This document shows, piece after piece, positions 1-7,176 of a stretch of DNA of 64,000 bases. This stretch comes from Paraburkholderia kirstenboschensis (GTDB taxonomy: Bacteria; Pseudomonadota; Gammaproteobacteria; Burkholderiales; Burkholderiaceae), in the NCBI RefSeq assembly GCF_904848585.1, contig NZ_CAJHCR010000018.1, forward strand, positions 62,001-126,000, in the 5' to 3' direction. The position numbers and the translations under genes are program-made. The notes below the pieces were generated by a model, which was not told the DNA's origin, did no database searches, and was given only the letters and a program-made list of their open reading frames with translations. Position 1 is the first letter of the stretch. Each line of letters opens with the position of its first letter.

Positions 1-115
1 AGGCGTCGAGGATGGAAAACGACGTTGGCTCATCGGCCGTCCAGCCGAAGACGTTGCCGCCAAAGACGAGGGGTGCGATTCGAAGGTTCGACGTTCCAAT
101 GGTGTGTTGTTGCAT
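1..115 (-). CDS. aldo/keto reductase, N-terminal part (runs off window)
   Basis: The first 38 codons of a minus-strand gene are visible, starting at an ATG at 113-115. The peptide begins MQQHTIGTSNLRIAPLVFGG and continues through NVFGWTADEP and SFSILDA. This is the first beta-strand and the start of the barrel of the aldo/keto reductase family, in the subgroup where the Gly-Gly-Asn-Val-Phe-Gly stretch leads into the Asp-Thr-Ala active-site region (that part is outside the window). Family members reduce aldehydes, ketones or sugars with NADPH in the cytoplasm. A purine-rich GAGTAGAG stretch precedes the start. The gene is too short here to assign a substrate. Confidence 0.8.
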   Translation of the reverse strand, partial: MQQHTIGTSNLRIAPLVFGGNVFGWTADEPTSFSILDA

Positions 116-164
116 TTTTTCTCTACTCTGAGACGTGGGTTGGAAACACTAAAGGTAAAGAAGC

Positions 165-330
165 CACATCAATGGCTTCCGGTGTACACGGACCGTGTTG
201 CTCAGCAGCAGGTCCCGTGTCCCCGTGGTCAAGATCGCCGGCGGAGCCATGCATATCTCGGTAGATAGGTGACAGCAGCGGGTCCTTCAGATCATGACCG
301 TGCGCGTAGACAACCGCCGCGGCATCGCAG
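165..330 (-). pseudogene. alpha/beta-hydrolase (esterase) C-terminal remnant
   Basis: Read on the minus strand, two adjacent frames give KDPLLSPIYRDMHG and then ILTTGTRDLLLSNTVRVHRK. Joined, they reproduce the stretch of HSL-type alpha/beta-hydrolases that carries the DPLLSP motif and the TG(T)RD(x)LLS strand, which holds the catalytic aspartate region. A frameshift lies between the two blocks (around 225-240), and both the N-terminal nucleophile part and the final His segment are missing. It is therefore a dead fragment. Recognition is by eye. Confidence 0.6.
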
Positions 331-450
331 AATCCATCGCGCGAAAGGAATGACGGCGGGTGTCACGACGTAAGCCCTCACGCCGTTCATCGTCGCAACC
401 GCAACGGTCCTAGCCGGCCTCGTACTCGGCGACGATCCACTCATAGAGAA

Positions 451-638
451 GTTCCGGGTGATGCTTGCATGGGATCTTGCCGCGGTGACCCTGTCGAAAG
501 GGTGTCGGGAAAATTACCGTTTTGTCATGTTGACTGCTCGCCGCGATGCGCATTTGACACCAATAGGGCGGCCGCTTTGGACAATAACGCCAATTGACCT
601 ATGGTTCCGCAAAGCAGTCATTCAACTGCGATCCGAAG
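451..638. repeat. direct repeat copy A (~180 bp)
   Basis: This segment recurs in the same orientation at 6251-6426. Shared landmarks include GTGATGCTTGCATG at the left, CTGTCGAAAGGGTG, CGCGATGCGCATTTGA and TTCAACTGCGATCCGAAG at the right end. Most positions agree by eye apart from one gap of about a dozen bases near 565-580. Immediately to the right lies an IS6-type transposase remnant. The repeat has no clear coding potential: the 79-codon frame across it in copy A is interrupted by stops in copy B. Confidence 0.85.
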
Positions 639-935
639 AAAGGGGCTCTGGCGCAAATTTCGGCGGCGGGCGCAAAACGGTCGTGAGAGCGAACTGACCT
701 TTTCGAATGCGACGCATCATTGCGATGCCGGCATAGTGGCCGCATTCCTGAAACGTTTGAAGGCGAGTAGCATTGGCCCTGGACTTGATATTGCGACGGT
801 CCTGCTCTATCAAGTTGTTCAAGTACTTCGACGATCGCGACGTTGTCACCTCCGGCAGCGACTCGTCAGCCTTCATTCCGCGCACCGCGCGGTGAGGCGC
901 CGCGTAGCCGTCCAACGTGATGGTTTTCGCTGCGA
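622..935 (-). pseudogene. IS6-family transposase C-terminal remnant
   Basis: On the minus strand the reading TLDGYAAPHRAV, then SSKYLNNLIEQDRRNIKSR, then MMRRIRKGQFAL follows the C-terminal half of IS6-family DDE transposases. In these enzymes the KYLNNxxEQDHRxIKxR block carries the last catalytic Glu and the RKGQ block ends the domain. The usual His of EQDHR is Arg here, the stretch between the two blocks is divergent, and the N-terminal two thirds is absent. It cannot encode an active enzyme. It abuts repeat copy A on the left and a group II intron fragment on the right. Confidence 0.7.
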
Positions 936-949
936 GCCCTTGACATCAG

Positions 950-1326
950 ATGGCGGGAGGCTTCGCCCTGTGCCGATGGCATCCGGATCACCTGCATGCG
1001 GTCACGTTCGCCGCGCAGCCAAGCGCGCAGACTGCACTCTGGAGAAGACGCGCCAAACCAGTCTGCCCAAGCCTGCGCGCGAGCGGATGGATCGCCTCAC
1101 GCGCGCTACGCGGCTGGGCAAACTACTTCAGTGTAGGCACGAAAAAAGACGCGCATATAGGGCGCTCGACAGCTATGCCGCTGCGCGGTTGCGCCAGTGG
1201 TTATGCAACAAGCGTAAGGTCAGGCGTCGCGGGGGCGGGAGCTATCCACTCCAGCATCTCTACGGGCACTTCAGTCTCGTACGCCTGACGGGCCCTTGGC
1301 TTAATTTGCCGTGTACGAAGGCGTAA
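950..1326 (+). pseudogene. group II intron reverse transcriptase/maturase, C-terminal remnant
   Basis: Two plus-strand frames together give the end of an LtrA-type intron-encoded protein: RALRGWANYFSVG (near 1099-1143), then, after a frameshift in the A-run at about 1143-1149, YRALDSYAAARLRQWL, KRKVRRRGGGSYPLQHLYGHF and LVRL. These are the conserved maturase (domain X) motifs. The catalytic YADD region is not present. The open frame before 1090 does not align convincingly, so the left boundary is approximate. Domain V of the intron RNA follows a few bases downstream, as expected. Confidence 0.8.
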
Positions 1327-1338
1327 TGTCTTGTCCGA

Positions 1339-1371
1339 GAGCCGGACGCGGGATATCTGCATGTCCGGTTC
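1339..1371 (+). ncRNA. group II intron domain V
   Basis: The sequence GAGCCGGACGCGGG-ATA-TCTGCATGTCCGGTTC folds into the 34-nt-type hairpin of group II intron domain V: GAGCCGGA pairs with TCCGGTTC around an internal bulge, and an inner stem is closed by a small loop. It directly follows the maturase remnant. A domain VI-like purine-rich stretch and a GACGAAAGCG-type 3' end follow to about 1450. With the protein broken and the 5' half missing, the intron is presumed inactive. Confidence 0.75.
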
Positions 1372-1667
1372 GATGAGTCGGGTGTGAAAACGGAATCATG
1401 GTCGGGTTATGGGGGCACCGCCAGACGAAAGCGCTGGCAACAGACAAACCTTGCCTTAAGTCACCGCGTCTCATCTCGACTTGACCGGACTCCGGCCGTT
1501 GGAATCAAAGGCACTTAGTCGGATTGGCGCGGCAGGTCGTTCTGCGCCGTAGGCCGCTTCAACGAGGTGTCAGGGCAGCGGTGATTTGAAGAAGCGACGA
1601 TCGTAAATTTGCTCGAGTACAGACCAGAGTGAAGGCGTCCGCCGCGACTTCGCCTATTGCGGCTCTA

Positions 1668-3149
1668 TCATTCGACTTGCCGTGGCGAAGGCACCTGACG
1701 CAGGCGCACGCCGACGACGCGCTGCGCACAGACCACCGCGCCGCATACCACCACGACGTCGAACCCGAACCCCATATGGATCGCGTGCACGACAGCGGCC
1801 CGATTGCCGGCGAGCGCACCACTGCCGGCGCCGGCGACGACACGTGCCAGGCTGCGCGAGACGAGCGTGCCAATCGTGGCCGTCCCCAGCATACCGCCCA
1901 CCATCCGCGTCGACTGGATCAGCGCGGTTGTGATGCCGAAACGTGCGCGTCCGCTCAACTCCTGCGCAAATACATTGAGGTTGTTGAAGATGAAGCCGAG
2001 GCCGACGCCTACTGCGCCCATCGACAACGCGCCCAACGCATGCGGGCTTGTGCTGTCGAGCATCGACGTACCGACGCAACCGGCGCCGATCAAGGCGAAG
2101 CCAACCGTGACGATTGTCATCGGGGCGCGCAAACGTGTGACGATGCGCGTATTCGCCAGGCTGCCAAGGGCCAGGCACACCGGCAGCGGCGTCACCGCGA
2201 TGCCTGCCGCCTGAGGCGTCATGCCGAAGCCCGTTTGCAGCAGCAACGGTGTGAAGAACAGCAGCGAAAACATCGCGAAACCGGCGACGAACGAGAGCAC
2301 GAAGAGCAGCACGAGATTGCGGTCGGCGAACAGGTCGATCGGCAGAATCGGCTGCGCATGGCGCTTTTCCCACTTGTACAGCAGGACGCACGACCCGATC
2401 GCAATCGCGACAAGCGTCAGCGTCGACGACGCAAGCCCTTTGGCGGGCAGCCGCTCGATACCCATTTGCAGCGACGCGAGCATGACCGATAGCAACGCTG
2501 CGCCTGTCCAGTCGATCGTCGTGCGCTGCTTACGGGCATGCTCGATATGGGGCAAATAGCGAATCACACAATAGAGGCCTGCGAGCCCGACCGGCAGGTT
2601 GATGAGGAACGTCGCGCGCCAGCCGTAGACCGCGCTCAGGAATCCGCCGAGAAACGGCCCGGCTGCGGTAGCGATTCCATAGGAACCCGCCATCACGACC
2701 TGCCAGCGTACACGGGCGTGCGGATCGGGAAACAGATCGGGGATCGAAGCGAACGCCGTGCCGATCATCATCCCGCCGCCAATCCCCTGCAGGGCGCGCT
2801 CGAATACGAGCATTGCTACGTTCGGCGCGAATCCGCATAGCGCAGAGGCAGCTGTGAACGTGATGATCGATGCGATAACGAAACTCTTGCGGCCGAAGTA
2901 GTCGCCGAGCCGGCCGAAGATCGGGACCGAGACGACGGATGCGAGCAGATAAACGCTGGCAATCCAGGCGTAGTATTCAGCGCCCTTCAGATCGGCGACG
3001 ATGGAAGGCAGCGCGGTGCTGACAACCGTCTGATCGAGCGCGACGAGCATGTTGACGAGACCGATGCCGAGCATCGCCAACAGCGAATCGCGGAACGAGC
3101 GGGCGGCGGCTGCGTCATGCGGTATTGAATGATCATCAACGCGCGCCAT
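1668..3149 (-). CDS. DHA2-type MFS exporter (EmrB/QacA family)
   Basis: A 493-residue hydrophobic protein with the marks of 14-helix drug:H+ antiporters. Helix 1 carries ALDQTVVSTALPSIVADL (antiporter motif D1) and the loop between helices 2 and 3 carries GRLGDYFGRKSF (motif A). The start at 3149 is chosen because GGAGG lies five bases upstream; the longer frame from 3221 has no such site. The C-terminus is Gly/Val-rich and less helix-like. The gene lies 304 bp downstream of the serC-like gene on the same strand, and may export the product of the ATP-grasp/aminotransferase cluster. That role is an inference; general drug efflux is the alternative. Confidence 0.85.
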   Translation of the reverse strand: MARVDDHSIPHDAAAARSFRDSLLAMLGIGLVNMLVALDQTVVSTALPSIVADLKGAEYYAWIASVYLLASVVSVPIFGRLGDYFGRKSFVIASIITFTAASALCGFAPNVAMLVFERALQGIGGGMMIGTAFASIPDLFPDPHARVRWQVVMAGSYGIATAAGPFLGGFLSAVYGWRATFLINLPVGLAGLYCVIRYLPHIEHARKQRTTIDWTGAALLSVMLASLQMGIERLPAKGLASSTLTLVAIAIGSCVLLYKWEKRHAQPILPIDLFADRNLVLLFVLSFVAGFAMFSLLFFTPLLLQTGFGMTPQAAGIAVTPLPVCLALGSLANTRIVTRLRAPMTIVTVGFALIGAGCVGTSMLDSTSPHALGALSMGAVGVGLGFIFNNLNVFAQELSGRARFGITTALIQSTRMVGGMLGTATIGTLVSRSLARVVAGAGSGALAGNRAAVVHAIHMGFGFDVVVVCGAVVCAQRVVGVRLRQVPSPRQVE

Positions 3150-3453
3150 TAGTGCCTCCGCGCGCGTTTGTTCAAAGCAGTCCGCACTTCGTAAGGGCTG
3201 CATATAGCGCTCGCACACCAAAGGATCAGGGAGCTCATCGTCTCATAGCGTCCACAATTTTTTATGCGGCGCGAAAATAGATCAAAGAAACAGGAAAGTA
3301 GAGCCGCTGGCCAAGTGGCTCGGCATAAAACTGGGCTCGACTTTGGAAACGGTGGCCGTGATAGAGCTTTTTTGCTTTCTTCATCGCGTCATCTTACGCG
3401 GCAACCCCAGCAGCCTGACAATGCCATCGTTCGCCCTGCGAGCGCTGTATGGG

Positions 3454-4548
3454 TCAGACGCGTTGCACGCCGAAGTCCTTGAGCGCATTGCTTAACATCT
3501 CGACGGCCTGCTCGGTAACGGCGTTATATAGCGACGCACGCAGCCCCCCAATTGACCGATGTCCCTCCAGGCCGATGATGCCCCGCTCCCGGGCTCCCAG
3601 GATAAACGCGTCGTCGAGTCGGGAGTCTCCGAAGGTAAAGGCTACATTCATTTGTGAGCGCCAGCGGCGGTCCGCGTGAATGGATATGGCGTCTTCCATA
3701 CCGTCCAGTGTCTCGTACAACCGCCGCGCCTTTCTTTCATTGACGCTTTGCATCGCCTGCAAGCTACCGACATCAAAGCGCAGCCAGCGCGTAATCAACG
3801 TCAGCACATAGATTGCAAACACCGGCGGGGTGTTGTAATTCGAACCATGCGTTATATGCGTGCGGAAATCGAGAATGGCAGGCAGTCCGTCCGGAATCCG
3901 TTCCAGAAGCGCACGCTGGATCACTGCAACCGTTACCCCAGCAGGACCGAGGTTCTTCTGCGCGTGGGCATACATCATCGAGAACACGTCGGGCCGGAAG
4001 GGCTTTGACAGAAAGTCAGAGGACATGTCCGCAATGAGTGGCACCGGTGTCGCTTCGTCGCAAACGGGAAACTGGAGCCCCTCCACAGTCTCGTTCGACA
4101 CATAGTGCAGATAGGCGGCCGACCTGGATATATTCAATGCATGAAGGTCAGGTAGTTGCCGATAGCCGGTAGCCTTGCCATCCCAGGCAACTTTTCTGGC
4201 CATCACCTTGGCCGCTTCTGACGTCGCCCGGCCGCTCCAGTAGCCCGATGTCACATATTCTGGCGGTGAGAGGTCATTGACAGCAAAGTTCATTGGAATC
4301 ATTGCGAACTGCAGACTGCTCCCCCCCTGCAGAAACGTAACGGCGTAGTCGTCGGAAATACCAAGCAGGTGGCGCAGATTCAGTTCCGCTTCGTTCAGTA
4401 TTGAGCGGAACCAGTCCGAGCGATGGCTCATGCCGAGCACTGAGATGCCCGTTTCCGGCAGGGCCAGCACGGCCTCGCGAGTCTGCTCCAGTACAGTTTC
4501 CGGGAGCGCTCCGGGACCACCAGAGAAATTCAATGCATTGGATTTCAT
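3454..4548 (-). CDS. SerC-family (phosphoserine-type) aminotransferase
   Basis: A 364-residue class V PLP aminotransferase closest in appearance to phosphoserine aminotransferase. It starts with LNFSGGPGALPE, has the PLP-stacking Trp in TSGYWSGRA (near residue 104), the Schiff-base Lys in AQKNLGPAG (residue 198, the same number as in E. coli SerC), NTPPVFAIY, and the C-terminal EGHRSIGGLRASLYNA block that binds substrate. The ATG at 4548 fits the family N-terminus; a GTG at 4581 would overlap the upstream gene. Housekeeping serC in Burkholderiales normally sits with pheA and aro genes. This copy is coupled to an ATP-grasp gene, so it probably serves a specialised pathway. GC content looks lower than in neighbouring operons. 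Confidence 0.85.
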   Translation of the reverse strand: MKSNALNFSGGPGALPETVLEQTREAVLALPETGISVLGMSHRSDWFRSILNEAELNLRHLLGISDDYAVTFLQGGSSLQFAMIPMNFAVNDLSPPEYVTSGYWSGRATSEAAKVMARKVAWDGKATGYRQLPDLHALNISRSAAYLHYVSNETVEGLQFPVCDEATPVPLIADMSSDFLSKPFRPDVFSMMYAHAQKNLGPAGVTVAVIQRALLERIPDGLPAILDFRTHITHGSNYNTPPVFAIYVLTLITRWLRFDVGSLQAMQSVNERKARRLYETLDGMEDAISIHADRRWRSQMNVAFTFGDSRLDDAFILGARERGIIGLEGHRSIGGLRASLYNAVTEQAVEMLSNALKDFGVQRV

Positions 4549-4574
4549 TGTTCTTCGAAAGCAGTCAGGTTGGA

Positions 4575-5816
4575 TCAGCACGACTTTGCGGACCTGCGGC
4601 GCAGCATCTCATCAAATGCGTCGAATACTCGGCGCATCTGCGGCAGCTTGTACGGAAAGGTGTTCGGATCGTCCATGTCGTGCACTACCATTGCAGTGGC
4701 GATTTCAAAGATGAGCAGCCGGCCATCCTCCGTTTCAGCACAGTCAAATCCAACGTAGTCGAGGCCGGTCAATTCCGCGCTCATCCGGAGCGCCTCTTCG
4801 TGACGTACTGCAAAATCGGAGTCGAAATTCGCCATCAGGTGCGCTTCTTCGTCCCGACGGTCGGAGTGCGCGACCATTTCTGCATAGGGATAGTGAACCA
4901 TCCACTCTTTCGAAATTCCCATATGGCACAAGAATGGCGTTCCCTCGATCATCACGATCCGGTATTTGCGAAAAAGGCCGTCAGTACTGGAGTAATCGAT
5001 AAAAGGCGCCACATAGAATTCCGTGGCCGCGGAATCATTCACGTACAGCGCCAGCTCCCGGCTGTCAGTCACCTTTGCCAGTCCCTGTCCAGCGTGCGAT
5101 CCTGTGGGCCGAATGATGAACGGGAAATTTCCGTCCAGCAGATCAGACAGCTCGAACGCACCCGACGCCGCTTCGAGGATCCGCTCGCGTGGCAGGCGTA
5201 TCGTGTGAGCCATGCAGATGCCGGGCACCGTTCCTAGCAACGTATAGGCTGCATCGCGCGTCGTGTGCGCGATACGTTCTGGCTGGTTCAGCACCTGGCA
5301 AGGTGTGCTGTTGGTTAGCGACGCAATTTTTGCAAGAGCGCCAGCGTTTTCATCGGATGCGCACGCGGCCACGAAGATAACGTCATGTTCTGGCAGACTG
5401 ATGTCTTGCGGTGAATGGGCGTCAACATACACGACGTCTATCTGCAGGTCGGCGTTCTCAAGGAGGCATTCGAAAGGCGTGTTCGCCATCAGATCGCCAG
5501 GAGCCTTCAGCGCTAGTACCTTGACTGAACGCCCAGTTGTTTGGGCGTCCTTCAATCGATAGTGCCTGCACATCTGAATCGCCTGCGCCTGGACGGCGAT
5601 TGCGGCTTCCTTCTCGTACTTCAATTGCAGTACGAGCGACAGATCGAGAAGCGCGTACGGGTCGTCATGGTGTGTGACGTGCTTGAGCAGGCTTTGCCCC
5701 AACGGTGTCAGATCGTTTCCAGCCGTTGCCGCCCTGAGCAATACGGCCAGTCCCAACGGCTGATGCGTTGATGGATGCGTGCCATCACTGGTTAGTTCCG
5801 TCTGAACAGTATTCAT
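4575..5816 (-). CDS. TPR/ATP-grasp ligase-like protein
   Basis: A 413-residue protein with three parts. Residues 20-90 are helical and TPR-like (LLRAATAGNDLTPLGQSLL, then a second helix pair). Residues 97-200 form a Rossmann-like pre-ATP-grasp region. Residues 225-395 form an ATP-grasp fold with FIIRPTGSHAGQGLAKV (Gly-rich nucleotide loop, 233-249), FYVAPFIDY, YRIVMIEG and the metal-binding end YVGFDCAETEDGRLLIFEIATAM (353-376). ATP-grasp enzymes couple a carboxylate to an amine or thiol through an acyl phosphate. In the last motif the usual E-x-N reads E-I-A. The gene ends 27 bp before the serC-like start. It follows a short peptide gene by 73 bp. The substrate is unknown. Confidence 0.75.
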   Translation of the reverse strand: MNTVQTELTSDGTHPSTHQPLGLAVLLRAATAGNDLTPLGQSLLKHVTHHDDPYALLDLSLVLQLKYEKEAAIAVQAQAIQMCRHYRLKDAQTTGRSVKVLALKAPGDLMANTPFECLLENADLQIDVVYVDAHSPQDISLPEHDVIFVAACASDENAGALAKIASLTNSTPCQVLNQPERIAHTTRDAAYTLLGTVPGICMAHTIRLPRERILEAASGAFELSDLLDGNFPFIIRPTGSHAGQGLAKVTDSRELALYVNDSAATEFYVAPFIDYSSTDGLFRKYRIVMIEGTPFLCHMGISKEWMVHYPYAEMVAHSDRRDEEAHLMANFDSDFAVRHEEALRMSAELTGLDYVGFDCAETEDGRLLIFEIATAMVVHDMDDPNTFPYKLPQMRRVFDAFDEMLRRRSAKSC

Positions 5817-5889
5817 GGATGGAGCACGTCGATGGAATGATGCCCACGCTCAACGGCCGCGTTTGCCGGCATTGTTTTTTTGGTGACGC

Positions 5890-6099
5890 TCAGTCGAGCC
5901 GTTGCCCATGCATGCCCGTGCGGATACGAAGGGTCGTTGGCATTTCGCTGAGATAGCCGACCTCTTCGTCGAACCATCCTTCTGGCATCGGCGCGGTCGG
6001 CGTTGCACGACAATCCGTAGGAATTGCGACGGCAGTCGATGCGTCGAGAACTACGGAGAACAACGTATCTCGGTTCGTGCGTCGATTGAAACGTGACAT
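5890..6099 (-). CDS. 69-residue peptide, candidate precursor/partner of ATP-grasp gene
   Basis: This small frame has an ATG at 6097-6099 preceded by AAGGAA at a spacing of seven to eight bases. That is a better ribosome site than the downstream ATP-grasp gene has. The product starts MSRFNRRTNRD, has a hydrophobic middle (TLFSVVLDASTAVAIP), one Cys, and an acidic C-terminal third with PEGWFDEEVGYLSEMP followed by a basic tail ending GQRLD. I recognise no family. Its place as first gene in front of an ATP-grasp gene is where precursor peptides of modified peptides sit, but nothing in it matches a known leader such as that of the graspetides. It could also be a fortuitous frame. Confidence 0.45.
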   Translation of the reverse strand: MSRFNRRTNRDTLFSVVLDASTAVAIPTDCRATPTAPMPEGWFDEEVGYLSEMPTTLRIRTGMHGQRLD

Positions 6100-6250
6100 A
6101 AATGTGTTCCTTCAACTGAGAGCGCTCGAAATCCGGATTGGTGATCTTGTCGTCCGCTGCCACAATGGCCCACCTCCGCTTCGTGATCCTCGCGGCGACG
6201 ATCATCGACAGCGAAGCTCCGATGGAAGTCTTCGGTAAGCAATGTCTATC

Positions 6251-6426
6251 GTCCGAGTGATGCTTGCATGAGATCTTGCCGTACCGCCCCTGTCGAAAGG
6301 GTGGCGGGAAAATTACTATTTTGTCATTTTGACTGCTGGCCGCGATGCGCATTTGATACCAATCGGGCGGCATTACGCCAGTTGACCTTTGGTTCCGCAG
6401 CGCAGTCATTCAACTGCGATCCGAAG
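6251..6426. repeat. direct repeat copy B
   Basis: Second copy of the segment at 451-638, same orientation, with a short internal gap (CCGCTTTGGACAA-like bases of copy A are missing). It lies about 150 bp upstream of the 69-residue peptide gene. On the plus strand just left of it (about 6163-6240) the frame MAHLRFVILAATIIDSEAPMEVFG vaguely resembles the start of DJ-1/PfpI-type AraC regulators. That resemblance is weak and not annotated separately. Confidence 0.85.
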
Positions 6427-6473
6427 CAAGATGCGAACGTGTGCAATGGCCGACAAGCGGCAGGCGACTTCAC

Positions 6474-6491
6474 GTTAGCGTTAGCGTTAGC
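6474..6491. repeat. three tandem GTTAGC hexamers
   Basis: Three perfect consecutive copies of GTTAGC sit in the non-coding stretch between repeat copy B and the broken Fur/Zur gene. It looks like slippage in decaying DNA and no function is suggested. Confidence 0.6.
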
Positions 6492-6589
6492 GAATGGCCG
6501 TTGGACTTGCGGATCGACCGGTCGATGCAGCACTCCCGCCGCTCACGCCGCACACGCGACTCACGCCGCTTCTATTGTGTTGCATCGAT

Positions 6590-6710
6590 TGGTTGAATCC
6601 GCATTTGAGAGCGCCGATTGCCGCCGCGGTGACCCGCCTGTTGAGGTCGTCGAGTAGCTCATAGGGACCATGAACCGCCGGGCCTTGGTGAGGCGGGTCC
6701 CCACGACCAG
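6590..6710 (-). pseudogene. Fur/Zur-family N-terminal (winged-helix) fragment, inverted
   Basis: Minus-strand reading in two overlapping frames gives TRLTKARR, then GPYELLDDLNRRVTAAAIGALKCGFNQSMQHN. This parallels the DNA-binding half of Zur proteins (in E. coli RLTPQRLEV, then AYDLLDLL, then PPTVYRALDFLLEQGFVHK). The match is imperfect: TVYRALDF has become AAIGAL. The fragment points opposite to the metal-binding half at 6712-6930. If the segment were flipped in place, the two halves would join in the right order. Similarity was judged by eye, so confidence is moderate. Confidence 0.45.
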
Positions 6711-6711
6711 C

Positions 6712-6930
6712 ACCTTTATGGTGTGCGCAGACGTCGACCCTGACCGACAACACGAAGTTTTTATGGTGTGCAAGCGCTGTGGGTTGGTCGCGGCGGTCCA
6801 TGATGAGGCGCTGCAACGCAAGCTCGAGGACGCGGCACGTACTGCGCGTTGCGTCATGGTGGGCCACGAAACGGACATCAAGGGGGTGTGCGAAGCACGC
6901 TCGGACGCTGGCGGACCTTCCGTGCCTGGG
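6712..6930 (+). pseudogene. Fur/Zur-family regulator, C-terminal metal-binding half
   Basis: The plus-strand frame reads TFMVCADVDPDRQHEVF, MVCKRCGLVAAVHDEALQ and VMVGHETDIKGVCEARSD. This is the dimerisation and metal-binding domain of Fur-family regulators: the His-rich HEVF strand, the CxxC (CKRC) and the final GH-E-x-x-G-x-C block. The second Cys of the last CxxC is replaced (CEAR, a TGC to CGC change). The N-terminal DNA-binding half is missing from this strand. The piece sits directly upstream of a Zur-box-like palindrome and a TonB receptor operon, so it was probably once the local zinc regulator. Confidence 0.7.
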
Positions 6931-6983
6931 CGTAGCGCATGCGCGACCGTGACAAGCAAATGCCAGGCTGTTTCATTTCTTAT

Positions 6984-7003
6984 CGCAATGTTATAACATT
7001 GCG
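6984..7003. promoter_or_regulatory. Zur-box-like palindrome
   Basis: A perfect 20-bp palindrome with core AATGTTATAACATT lies 173 bp upstream of the TonB receptor start. AT-rich TGTTATA/TATAACA dyads are the recognised operators of Zur in many Proteobacteria. Its position upstream of a receptor-ExbB-ExbD-TonB operon and next to a broken Zur-like gene supports zinc-dependent repression, presumably by a Zur encoded elsewhere. The assignment is inference from motif shape. Confidence 0.6.
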
Positions 7004-7176
7004 CACGGCATTGCATTTTAGGCTTCCCGCGAAGAAAAGCAGCCAGTCGCTGGACAACGACGGGGTAAGAAGCGGCAGCGCAGCGCTGAATCGCCTGGGG
7101 CAAGTGAGCCTGACTACTACGCACGGGGGCCAAGCGCGTAGCGCGATGTACCTCTTCAATTAAGACAGTCGAAACA

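Noticed and set aside
458..697. 79-codon plus-strand frame over repeat copy A
   Set aside because: The second copy of the repeat breaks the frame with stops, so it is not conserved coding sequence.
6163..6240. Possible DJ-1/PfpI-AraC regulator start (LRFVILAAT...PMEVFG)
   Set aside because: Only about 25 residues resemble the family and the frame stops immediately; too little to annotate.
5813..6409. 198-codon minus-strand frame across repeat copy B
   Set aside because: It overlaps the better-supported 69-residue frame, runs through the repeat and has no ribosome site.
6474..6491. GTTAGC triplicate as a possible CRISPR or iteron
   Set aside because: Three contiguous hexamers without spacers; too short and not near replication genes.
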